NCBI RefSeq assembly: GCF_030814835.1
Contig: NZ_JAUSVS010000011.1
Coordinates: 84,665-148,664, forward strand
Length of the DNA stretch: 64,000 nucleotides
Source of the DNA: Caulobacter ginsengisoli
GTDB lineage: Bacteria > Pseudomonadota > Alphaproteobacteria > Caulobacterales > Caulobacteraceae
Direction of reading: 5' to 3'
The position numbers were made by a program, and so were the translations under genes. Under the pieces are notes generated by a model. The model saw only the letters and a program-made list of their open reading frames with translations. It searched no databases and had not been told where the DNA came from. Positions 50,949 to 59,049 of the stretch are shown here, one piece after another (the stretch's first letter is position 1; each line of letters begins with the position of its first letter).

Positions 50949-51287
50949 ATGCCCGCCATCCGCAGACGCAATCCCATCAGTGACTGTCCCCTCACCGCCG
51001 CCCTGGCCGCGGTGGGCGGCAAATGGAAGCTGATCATCATCTACTGGCTGGCGGACGGGCGGCGGCACTTCGCCGGCCTGCGCCAGGAGATGTCCTCCAT
51101 CTCCGCCAAGGTGCTGACCCAGCAGCTGAACGAACTCCTGGCCGACGATATCGTCCGCCGCGACGAGACCGGCCCGGCCCCCGCCCCGGTCTATTACGCC
51201 TTGACCGACTATGGCCGCTCGCTGCTGCCGCTGGTCGAGACGGTGCGGACCTGGGGACGGGGCCATATCGAGCGCTTCGAGGCCTGA
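50949..51287 (+). CDS. HxlR-family transcriptional regulator
   Basis: This 112-residue protein has the winged helix-turn-helix of the HxlR family: CPLTAALAAVGGKWKLIIIY, RRHFAGLRQEMSSISAKVLT and YYALTDYGRSLLPLVETVRT. Cys16 is a plausible redox sensor position in this family. It likely regulates the divergent NIPSNAP and secreted-protein genes. Confidence 0.9.
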   Translation: MPAIRRRNPISDCPLTAALAAVGGKWKLIIIYWLADGRRHFAGLRQEMSSISAKVLTQQLNELLADDIVRRDETGPAPAPVYYALTDYGRSLLPLVETVRTWGRGHIERFEA

Positions 51288-51325
51288 AAGACGGAACCGG
51301 TCTTGACTCGGCAGTGTTTCACGTG

Positions 51326-51340
51326 GAACAAAAGCGGAAC
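51326..51340 (+). promoter_or_regulatory. LexA (SOS) box of imuA
   Basis: The sequence GAAC-AAAAGCG-GAAC is an exact alphaproteobacterial direct-repeat LexA box (GTTC-N7-GTTC type, read here on the other strand). It lies 20 bp before the imuA ATG. A TTGACT hexamer upstream at 51303-51308 could be the -35 element. Confidence 0.8.
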
Positions 51341-51359
51341 ATAAAGAGGATGTGAGACA

Positions 51360-52139
51360 ATGCCGGTGTCGCCCCCCGTGCGACTTGCGGCCATGCGGGC
51401 CCAGATCGCCGCTCTGGAAGCGGGGACTCGGACTCCAACCTCCATCCTGGCTTTCGGTGATTCCCGCATCGACGACTGCCTGGCCGGCGGCGGCCTGCCG
51501 CTGGGGCGCTGGCATGAGTTGGTCGGCGAGGGGCTGGAGATCGAGACCGCCATCGCTCCGGCCGCCGTCGCCGCCCTGATGGCCCGGCCGCTGGCGGCGA
51601 AGGGCGCGGCGCTCTGGGTGTTCCGGCGCGGCGACCTGCATGCGCCGGGCCTGCAGGGACTGGGCTTCGCGGCCCAGGCCCTGATCCAGGTCCAGGCCCG
51701 GGACGACGCCGAGGCCCTGGCGGTGATGGAGGACGCCCTGGGGACCCAGGGGGTATCGGCGGTGCTGGGCGAGGTCGACGCCATCGACCTGACCGCCGGG
51801 CGCCGCCTGCAGCTGGCCTGCGAGAAGCGGGGCGGAACCGGCTTTCTCATCCGCCGCCGGCCCTATGGCTCGATGGCCGGGCGAACCACCCAGGAAGGCG
51901 GCTCGGCGGCGGCCAGCCGCTGGCGGATCGCCCCGGCCCCCAGCCGCTCGCCGGACGAGGCGCTGGGCCTGCTGGGCCCGCCCTGCTGGCGGGTGGAACT
52001 GGAACGCAGCCGGGGCGGGCGGCCCGGCGCATGGATCTTGGAACAGGACGAAAGCCATGGCCCGCATGCTCTCCGTGTGGTCGCCGACCTGGCCGGTGGC
52101 GACCTGGCGGCGGCGGAACCCGTGCGTCGCGCCGGTTGA
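51360..52139 (+). CDS. imuA: SOS mutagenesis protein ImuA
   Basis: This 259-residue RecA-like protein lacks a canonical P-loop. It has AFGDSRIDDCLAGGGLPLGR, WHELVGEG and GFLIRRRPYGSMAGRTTQEG, SAAASRWRIAPAPS, features of ImuA. It forms the translesion mutasome with ImuB and DnaE2. It overlaps the imuB start by 83 bp, and the LexA box is directly upstream. Confidence 0.9.
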   Translation: MPVSPPVRLAAMRAQIAALEAGTRTPTSILAFGDSRIDDCLAGGGLPLGRWHELVGEGLEIETAIAPAAVAALMARPLAAKGAALWVFRRGDLHAPGLQGLGFAAQALIQVQARDDAEALAVMEDALGTQGVSAVLGEVDAIDLTAGRRLQLACEKRGGTGFLIRRRPYGSMAGRTTQEGGSAAASRWRIAPAPSRSPDEALGLLGPPCWRVELERSRGGRPGAWILEQDESHGPHALRVVADLAGGDLAAAEPVRRAG

Positions 52140-53604
52140 GGTCTTTCCGACCCCGTTCGCCCTGCTGACTACCGAACGGGCCGTGCGGCGGCTCTATGCG
52201 GTCGACGCCGGGGCGGCGGCCCTGGGTCTGTATCCCGGCCAGAAGGCCACGGACGCCGGGGCCCTCTGCCCGGAGCTGGTCACAGCCGAGGCCGACCCGG
52301 AGGGCGACCTGGAAGCCTTGCAGGCCCTGGCCGACTGGTGCGTGCGCTTCTCGCCGGCCGTGGCGGTCGACGCCCCCGACGGCCTGATCCTGGACATCAC
52401 CGGCGTCTCGCACCTGTGGCAGGGCGAGGCGGCGATGCTGGACGACCTGCTGGCCCGGCTGGCGGCCAATGGCGTCCCGGCCCGGGGCGCCATCGCCGAC
52501 ACCGCCGGGGCGGCCTGGGCCCTGGCCCGCTATGGCCCGGACCGGACCATCGCCCCGGTCGGCGGCCAGCTGCCGCTGCTGGCCGGCCTGCCCATCGCGG
52601 GGCTGCGGCTGGACGAGACCGCCGCCGCCCAGCTGCCGCGGCTGGGCCTGACCCGCATCGGCCGGCTGATCGACCTGCCGCGCGGCCAGTTGGCCCGGCG
52701 GTTCGGCGCTCATGTCATGCTGCGGCTGGACCAGGCCCTGGGCCAGGCCGAGGAGGCCCTGACCTATCGCCGCCCGCCCAGCCCCTGGTGGGGCCGCGTC
52801 GCCTTCGCCGAGCCGATCAGCGTGCTGGACGACCTGGTCCGCGCCGCCCAGGACGTGGCCGAAAAGCTCTGCGCCCGGATGGCGCTGGAGGGCCAGGGCG
52901 CCCGGCGCTTCGTCTTCACCTACCACCGGCTGGACGGCGCGGCGCCGGCGCAGGAGGTGCGGCTCTCGCTGGCCGGACGCGACACCAAACGCCTGGTCAA
53001 GCTGCTGGCCCCCAAGCTGGAGGCCATCGACCCCGGCTTCGGCATCGAGGTGGTGACGCTGACCGCCCATGAGGTCGAGCCGCTCTCCGGCCGCCAGGGC
53101 CAGCTGGAAGGGGCCAAAAACGGATATGGGGCCGCCGCCCGCGAGGAGACCCTGGCCCCCCTGGTCGACCGTCTGACCAACCGCCTGGGCGAGAACCGGG
53201 TCTGGCGGGCCGAGCCCCGGGCCAGCCATGTGCCCGAACAGGCCGTGGCGACGCGGCCGGCCCTCAGCGTCGTTAGTGGGACGGCCTGGGACCCCGACCG
53301 CCCCCGGCCACTGCGGCTGTTCCGCCGGCCCGAACCGATCACCGTCATCGCCAAGCTGCCCGACGACCCGCCCCGCACCTTCACCTGGCGTGGCCGCCCC
53401 CACCGGGTCAGCCGGGCCGAGGGGCCCGAGCGCATCGCCGAGGAATGGTGGGGCCGGCCCATCGGCGAGGTCACCCCGATGGCCCTGCGCGACTATTACC
53501 GCGTCGAGGACGAGGCCGGCGGCCGCTACTGGCTGTTCCGCGAGGGCCTCTATGTCGACGGCGAGCCGATGCCCCGCTGGTGGCTGCACGGGTTGTTCGC
53601 ATGA
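52057..53604 (+). CDS. imuB: Y-family-like polymerase ImuB
   Basis: This 515-residue protein is the catalytically inactive Y-family scaffold of the mutasome. It has FALLTTERAVRRLYAVDAGA, VAVDAPDGLILDITGVSHLW, little finger region LDQALGQAEEALTYRRPPSP and a C-terminal domain with WWGRPIGEVTPMALRDYYRV. The catalytic acidic residues typical of Y-family enzymes are replaced. MARMLSVWSPTWP was chosen as the start because it lies after a purine-rich stretch; a longer ORF overlaps imuA. Confidence 0.9.
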   Translation: MARMLSVWSPTWPVATWRRRNPCVAPVEVFPTPFALLTTERAVRRLYAVDAGAAALGLYPGQKATDAGALCPELVTAEADPEGDLEALQALADWCVRFSPAVAVDAPDGLILDITGVSHLWQGEAAMLDDLLARLAANGVPARGAIADTAGAAWALARYGPDRTIAPVGGQLPLLAGLPIAGLRLDETAAAQLPRLGLTRIGRLIDLPRGQLARRFGAHVMLRLDQALGQAEEALTYRRPPSPWWGRVAFAEPISVLDDLVRAAQDVAEKLCARMALEGQGARRFVFTYHRLDGAAPAQEVRLSLAGRDTKRLVKLLAPKLEAIDPGFGIEVVTLTAHEVEPLSGRQGQLEGAKNGYGAAAREETLAPLVDRLTNRLGENRVWRAEPRASHVPEQAVATRPALSVVSGTAWDPDRPRPLRLFRRPEPITVIAKLPDDPPRTFTWRGRPHRVSRAEGPERIAEEWWGRPIGEVTPMALRDYYRVEDEAGGRYWLFREGLYVDGEPMPRWWLHGLFA

Positions 53605-53621
53605 TCAGCTTTTATCTTGAA

Positions 53622-53774
53622 CCCTTCCTCCTCGATGGAGGAAGGGCAGGGTTGGTGGTGTGCGCTCGGAGCCTGGGTGAAAAACTCAGGGTGGCGTGGT
53701 CGCCCCCCCGCGTTCTTCCGGAAGCGCTTTGCCACCACCACCATCCCCGCCCTTCCTCCATCGAGGAGGAAGGG
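53622..53774. repeat. 153-bp palindromic element, copy 3, between imuB and dnaE2
   Basis: The ends CCCTTCCTCCTCGATGGAGG and CCTCCATCGAGGAGGAAGGG are as in the other two copies, with the interior in the same orientation as 18099-18252. It begins 17 bp after the imuB stop and ends 11 bp before the dnaE2 ATG, so its right arm (GGAGGAAGGG) lies where the dnaE2 ribosome binding site should be. Confidence 0.93.
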
Positions 53775-53785
53775 AGAAACAAGAG

Positions 53786-56700
53786 ATGTGGCGGGCCTAC
53801 TTCATGACCGCCTACGCCGAACTCCAGGCCACCTCCAACTACAGCTTCCTGCGCGGCGGCTCGCATCCGGGCGAGCTGGTGCTGGGGGCGCAGGCGCTGG
53901 GGCTGAAGGCCATCGGCATCGCCGACCGCAACACCCTGGCCGGGGTGGTGCGGGCCTGGACCGAGGCCAAGGGCAAGACCATCCGCGCCCTGACCGGCGC
54001 GCGCCTGGACTTCGCCGAGCCCTTCCCCAGCCTGATCTGCTACCCCACCGACCGCGCCGCCTATGGCCGGCTGAGCCGGTTGCTGACCCTGGGCCAGCGG
54101 CGGGCCGAGAAGGGCGAATGCCACCTGTTTTGGCGCGACTTTCTCGAGCATGCGCAGGGGCAGGTGGCGCTGGTGGTCCCTCCGGCCCGGCTGGACGAGG
54201 CCTTCGAGCAGGACCTGACCCGCCTCGCCGGGGAGCTCACTGGCAAGGTCTGGCTGGCGGCCTCGCGCGGCTATGGCCCGACCGATCTGCGGCGGCTGTC
54301 CCGGCTGGACGCCCTGGCCCGCTCCAGCGGCGCGCCGATGTGCGCGGTGGGCGATGTCCTCTATCATGGCCCCGAGCGGCGGCCCCTGCAGGACGTGCTG
54401 ACCTGCATCCGCGAGGGCTGCACGATCACCCAGGCGGGCCTGCGGCTGGAGGCCAATGCCGAACGCTGCCTGAAGAGCCCGCAGGAGATGGCCCGGCTGT
54501 TCAAGCCCTGGCCGGCGGCGCTGGACGTCAGCCTGGAAATCGCCGACCGCATCGGCTTCGACCTTGGCCAGCTCTCCTACCAGTATCCCGACGAGCCGGT
54601 GCCCGAGGGTTGGACGGCCATGGCCTGGCTGACCCACCTGACCTGGGAGGGGGCCAGATGGCGCTATCCGGACGGCATCCGCGAGGACGTGCGCCAGACC
54701 ATCCTCAGCGAACTGAGCCTGATCGAGGAGCTGGACTATCCCCACTACTTCCTGACCGTGCACGACATCGTCCGCTGGGCCCGCCAGCAGCAGATCCTCT
54801 GCCAGGGCCGGGGTTCGGCGGCCAATTCGGTGGTCTGTTTCTGCCTGGGCGTGACGGCGGTCGATCCGACCAAGCCCGACCAGGACCTGCTGTTCGCCCG
54901 GTTCCTCTCCAAGGAGCGGGACGAGCCGCCCGACATCGACGTCGACTTCGAGCATGAGCGGCGCGAGGAGGTGATGCAGTATGTCTATCAGCGCTATGGC
55001 CGCGACCGGGCCGCCATCTGCGCCACGGTCATCCACTACCGCCCCCGCAGCGCCATCCGCGACGTCGGCAAGGCTCTGGGCCTGACCGAGGACATCACCG
55101 CCGCCCTGGCCGGCACCGTCTGGGGCAGCTGGGGCTCCAGCATGCCCGGCGAGCAGATCCGCCAGGCGGGGCTGGATCCCGACAACCCGCAGATCAAGCA
55201 GGCCGTCACCCTGGCCGAGGAGATCATGGGCTTTCCCCGCCACCTGTCGCAGCATGTCGGCGGCTATGTGCTGACCCAGACCCGGCTGGACGAGACCGTA
55301 CCGATCGGCAACGCCGCCATGGCCGACCGCACCTTCATCGAATGGGACAAGGACGACATCGACTCGGTCGGGCTGATGAAGGTCGATATCCTGGCCCTGG
55401 GCATGCTGAGCTGCATCAAGCGGGCCCTGAACCTGCTGAAGGACCGGCATGGCCTGCACTACCCCGACATCGCCGACATCCCCCAGGAATGCCCCGCCGT
55501 CTACGAGATGCTGGGCCGGGCCGATTCCGTCGGGGTGTTCCAGGTCGAGAGCCGGGCCCAGATGTCGATGCTGCCCCGGCTGAGGCCCAGGAAGTTCTAC
55601 GACCTGGTCATCGAGGTGGCCATCGTGCGGCCAGGGCCCATCCAGGGCGACATGGTCCATCCCTATCTCAAGCGCCGCAACGGGCTGGAGCCGGTCGATT
55701 TCCCCAAGCCCTCGCCCGAGCACGGACCGCCGGACGAACTGAGGAACGTGCTGGGCAAGACCTTCGGCGTGCCGCTGTTCCAGGAACAGGCCATGCGGCT
55801 GGCCATCGAGGCCGCCAAGTTCAGCCCCGAGGAAGCCAACGGCCTGCGCCGGGCCATGGCCACCTTCCGCAATGACGGCACGCTATGGACCTACCGGGAA
55901 AAGTTCGTCCAGGGCATGACCCGGCGCGGCTATCAGCAGGACTTCGCCGAGCGCTGTTTCAAGCAGATCGAGGGCTTCGGCTCCTACGGCTTCCCCGAGA
56001 GCCACGCCATCAGCTTCGCCATCCTGGTCTATGTCTCGGCCTGGCTGAAATGCTGGTGGCCGGACGTGTTCTGCGCGGCCATCGTCAACTCCCTGCCCAT
56101 GGGCTTCTACCAGCCGGCCCAGCTGGTCCGCGACGCCCGCGACCATGGGGTCGAGGTGCGCGGCCCCGACGTCATGCACAGCGACTGGGACTGCACGCTC
56201 GAGGAACCCAGCCAGCCGAAGCCCCGCCAGGGCTGGGAGGCCGGCCAGGTCCTGCCGCCGATCAAGGCCGTCCGGCTGGGCCTGCGGCAGGTCAAGGGGC
56301 TGAAGGACAGCGAGGTCGAGGCCCTGATGTGGGCGCGCAGGCATGGCGCGGCCAGCCTGTCGGACCTGGCCCGGCGCGCGCGCCTCTCACAGCGCAGCCT
56401 GGAACTGCTGGCCGAGGCCGACGCCTTCCGCTCGCTGGGCCTGGACCGCCGGGCGGCGCTGTGGGCGGTCAAGGGCATGGTCGGCGAGGGCCGCATCGAG
56501 CGGGACGCGCCGCTGCTGGCGGGCCTCGATGTCTCGGAAAGCCAGCCCAGCCTGCCGGGCATGGGCCTGGCCGAGCATGTGGCCGAGGACTACCGCACCA
56601 CCAGCCTGTCGCTGAAGGCCCATCCGGTCTCGTTTTTCCGCGGAAAGCTGCAGCGGATGGGCTGCGTGCCCTGCGACGCCCTGGCCGGCATGCGCGACGG

Positions 56701-57031
56701 CCAGAAGGTCAAGGTCGGCGGGCTGGTGCTGATCCGCCAACGGCCGGGCACCGCCAAGGGCGTGGTCTTCATCACCCTGGAGGACGAGACCGGCCCGGCC
56801 AACGCCGTGGTCTGGCAGGACCGCTTCACGGCCAACCGCCGCACGGTGATGAGCGCGTCCTTCCTGGTCGTCCATGGCCGGCTGCAGATCGCCGAGGGGG
56901 TGGTCCATGTGGTGGCCGAGAAATTCACCGACCTCAGCGGCGACCTGGTCGAGATGCGCGAGGAGGGCCGCGTCCCCATGCCCAGCCAGGAGATCAAGGA
57001 CCGGCTGATCAAGAGCCGGGACTTCCACTGA
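53786..57031 (+). CDS. dnaE2: Error-prone DNA polymerase DnaE2
   Basis: This 1081-residue C-family polymerase is induced by DNA damage and acts with ImuA and ImuB. It has an N-terminal PHP domain (AELQATSNYSFLRGGSHPGE, IADRNTLAGVVRAW), the polymerase palm QILCQGRGSAANSVVCFCLG, PPDIDVDFEHERREEV (catalytic Asp pair), SQHVGGYVLTQTRL, and the C-terminal OB domain (VKVGGLVLIRQRPGTAKGVV). The alternative start MTAYAELQ (53804) is 6 codons in. Confidence 0.95.
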   Translation: MWRAYFMTAYAELQATSNYSFLRGGSHPGELVLGAQALGLKAIGIADRNTLAGVVRAWTEAKGKTIRALTGARLDFAEPFPSLICYPTDRAAYGRLSRLLTLGQRRAEKGECHLFWRDFLEHAQGQVALVVPPARLDEAFEQDLTRLAGELTGKVWLAASRGYGPTDLRRLSRLDALARSSGAPMCAVGDVLYHGPERRPLQDVLTCIREGCTITQAGLRLEANAERCLKSPQEMARLFKPWPAALDVSLEIADRIGFDLGQLSYQYPDEPVPEGWTAMAWLTHLTWEGARWRYPDGIREDVRQTILSELSLIEELDYPHYFLTVHDIVRWARQQQILCQGRGSAANSVVCFCLGVTAVDPTKPDQDLLFARFLSKERDEPPDIDVDFEHERREEVMQYVYQRYGRDRAAICATVIHYRPRSAIRDVGKALGLTEDITAALAGTVWGSWGSSMPGEQIRQAGLDPDNPQIKQAVTLAEEIMGFPRHLSQHVGGYVLTQTRLDETVPIGNAAMADRTFIEWDKDDIDSVGLMKVDILALGMLSCIKRALNLLKDRHGLHYPDIADIPQECPAVYEMLGRADSVGVFQVESRAQMSMLPRLRPRKFYDLVIEVAIVRPGPIQGDMVHPYLKRRNGLEPVDFPKPSPEHGPPDELRNVLGKTFGVPLFQEQAMRLAIEAAKFSPEEANGLRRAMATFRNDGTLWTYREKFVQGMTRRGYQQDFAERCFKQIEGFGSYGFPESHAISFAILVYVSAWLKCWWPDVFCAAIVNSLPMGFYQPAQLVRDARDHGVEVRGPDVMHSDWDCTLEEPSQPKPRQGWEAGQVLPPIKAVRLGLRQVKGLKDSEVEALMWARRHGAASLSDLARRARLSQRSLELLAEADAFRSLGLDRRAALWAVKGMVGEGRIERDAPLLAGLDVSESQPSLPGMGLAEHVAEDYRTTSLSLKAHPVSFFRGKLQRMGCVPCDALAGMRDGQKVKVGGLVLIRQRPGTAKGVVFITLEDETGPANAVVWQDRFTANRRTVMSASFLVVHGRLQIAEGVVHVVAEKFTDLSGDLVEMREEGRVPMPSQEIKDRLIKSRDFH

Positions 57032-57071
57032 AAGGACGGGGCCATCGCCTATGCAGAGCAGCCGGCTCTGC

Positions 57072-57242
57072 TCTCTCCTCACCCGTAGGGGGAGGTGTCG
57101 CGGAGCGACGGAGGGGGGAGCGCCACCGGCACATCCTCTCAGGCACGCCCCCATCTTCTGCACCGCCAAGTCCGGAAACGAAGTGCCGCGCGTGCTCCCC
57201 CCTCCGGCCCTCCGGGCCACCTCCCCCTACGGGTGAGGAGAG
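57072..57242. repeat. CCTCCCC-type palindromic element after dnaE2
   Basis: Ends CTCTCCTCACCCGTAGGGGG and its counterpart (CCCCCTACGGGTGAGGAGAG) are inverted repeats of 25 bp. The interior is hairpin-rich, with TCGCGGAGCGA and CCGGCCCTCCGGG. It is related to 31061-31248 and its right arm matches 389-409. It probably marks the end of the imuA-imuB-dnaE2 unit. Confidence 0.85.
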
Positions 57243-57300
57243 CTAAGCGCGCTTCCTCATCTTATGCGATGGCCCTGCACTAAAGGGGGAATCCCCCCAA

Positions 57301-58755
57301 TCAGAAGGCGAACTGGCTGCGCAGGTTGAGGGCCTGATAGTCCTGACCGGCCTGCAGGCCGCCGGCGGTCAGGCGGTCGACCGAGACGTCCAGATAATCG
57401 AGCGACAGGCGGACGGTCGGGTTGAGGAACCAGTTCACCCCCAGGCTGGTGATGGACTGCTCGCCGCCGCGCACCCGGTCGGCGGCCAGCAGGGCGGTCT
57501 CGTCATGGTTCAGGTCGACCGTCGAATAGCGGGCCGCCAGCTCCCAGGTCCCCCAGCCACCGTTCTTCAGGTTGAAGGGCCTGGTGACCGGCGGGGCGTC
57601 GAAGGCGGCCGTCTCGGGGTTGAACTTGCGGGCCTCGCCGGTCAGCACCCAGCCGCCCTCGACATACCAGCCATTGAAGCGGGGATCGGTGACCCCGGCG
57701 GCCGGATTGCGGCGCTCGATCCGGTAGTCGAAATATTCCCCCTGGATCAGCACGCCCCCCCACTGGCCGGCGGCCTCCAGCCCCCAGTGGCGCGCGCCGC
57801 CGGCGTCTATGGCGCCCGTGGAGGCCAGCTGGCTGCCGTCCACCCGAAGCTCCGGCCGGTCCGACAGGGTGACCGGATAGGGCCCGGCCAGGGCTGTCTG
57901 GGCCGGCTGGGCGACGATGGAGGCATTGGCTCCGATCTGGATGCGCCAGTCGGCGCCCTTCAGCGGCGCGCCGGCGACGCGGAAGGTGTAGCCCAGCTGC
58001 TCGTCGAACGTGGCCGCATCGGTGGTCTTGGCCCCGGTGACGGCGGCGGCGACCAGCCAGCGGTCGCCGTTGGCCAACAATTGAGCGCCGATCCGCTTGT
58101 CGGCCCCGGCGAGACCGCGGGCGATCTCGGCCGAGGACGGCCGCTCGGGGAACAGCGAACCGGTGGTCGAGGCGCCGTCCTCCAGGCCGAGGTTCGGCGG
58201 GAAGGCGCCGACCTTCAGCTTGAAGGGCTTGAGGCCTTCGTACTGCAGCCAGAGCTCATGCAGGGTGGTCGAACCGTCCGTGCCCGAACCGCCGAAGTCC
58301 AGCAGGATATTGTAACTGAAGTCTCCGAACAGCCGGCCCTCGACGCCCAGGCGGCCCCGGCGGAAGTTGGTGCCGCTGTTGAGATCGCGGCCGATGGTGA
58401 CGCTGGCCGGCAGATTGTCGTCCTGGAAATACCGCGCCGTATCCAGCTGCATCACCCCACGGATCGAGGCGGTGAACTGCCCGTCCCCGGTCGCCAGCGT
58501 CGGGCGGCCGTTCTTCAGGGTGGCCTTGACCGCCGAAGGGTCGGCGGAGGCCGGCGCGGCGGCGGCGGGCGGCGGCTTCTGGAGCTGGCCCTTGAGGTCG
58601 TCGATCTGGCCCTTGAGGACCGCCAGCTGCGCTTCCAGCGCCGCGATCCGCGCCTGGGTGTCGCCGGTCTCCTGCGCCCCGGCCGGAACACCGGCCAGCA
58701 CCGCACAGGTCGCAACGCCTGTCGCCAGCAGGCTTTGCAGGGTCCGCCTCTTCAT
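57301..58755 (-). CDS. Phosphate-selective-type porin (OprO/OprP family), paralog 1
   Basis: This 484-residue outer-membrane protein has a signal peptide (LLATGVATCAVLAGVPAGA), a periplasmic coiled coil (about 33-60) followed by a Pro/Ala linker, and a 16-stranded-type beta-barrel ending in ALNLRSQFAF with a C-terminal Phe. Segments GVMQLDTARYFQDDNLPAS, FRRGRLGVEGRLFGDFSY and LFPERPSSAEIARGL are typical of the OprP family. It is nearly identical to the porin at 62065. Confidence 0.9.
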   Translation of the reverse strand: MKRRTLQSLLATGVATCAVLAGVPAGAQETGDTQARIAALEAQLAVLKGQIDDLKGQLQKPPPAAAAPASADPSAVKATLKNGRPTLATGDGQFTASIRGVMQLDTARYFQDDNLPASVTIGRDLNSGTNFRRGRLGVEGRLFGDFSYNILLDFGGSGTDGSTTLHELWLQYEGLKPFKLKVGAFPPNLGLEDGASTTGSLFPERPSSAEIARGLAGADKRIGAQLLANGDRWLVAAAVTGAKTTDAATFDEQLGYTFRVAGAPLKGADWRIQIGANASIVAQPAQTALAGPYPVTLSDRPELRVDGSQLASTGAIDAGGARHWGLEAAGQWGGVLIQGEYFDYRIERRNPAAGVTDPRFNGWYVEGGWVLTGEARKFNPETAAFDAPPVTRPFNLKNGGWGTWELAARYSTVDLNHDETALLAADRVRGGEQSITSLGVNWFLNPTVRLSLDYLDVSVDRLTAGGLQAGQDYQALNLRSQFAF

Positions 58756-59049
58756 CCGCCCAATCTCCCCGGAGCCCCGCGCCGGCGTCCGGCGATCAGC
58801 AAGCCCGGGCCTCAGGAAGGGATAGAATGGTGAACAATGTCTGGACGCCCAGACGGGCGACAGTAGATAACCTCGCTATTTGAGTTGTCCGCCCGATGCC
58901 AGGACTGTGATGACCAATCATCGGCATGGCGCATTTTGTCGCACCCACCGTAAGGCAAATTTTACAGAGACAACACCAGGCTCAAATCGAAGGACACAAC
59001 ACCAACGGCGAGATGGCGCAGCCTGTCCGCCAGAATTCGAGACCCTGAG
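58756..59049. other. Gap between porin and chemoreceptor genes
   Basis: About 290 bp between divergent genes, with an AT-rich stretch near 58860-58975 (CCTCGCTATTTGAGTTGTCC) that probably contains both promoters. No ORF or repeat was seen. Confidence 0.4.

Noticed and set aside
53612..55723. A minus-strand frame of 703 codons across dnaE2
   Set aside because: It is the antisense shadow of a well conserved polymerase, without domain features.
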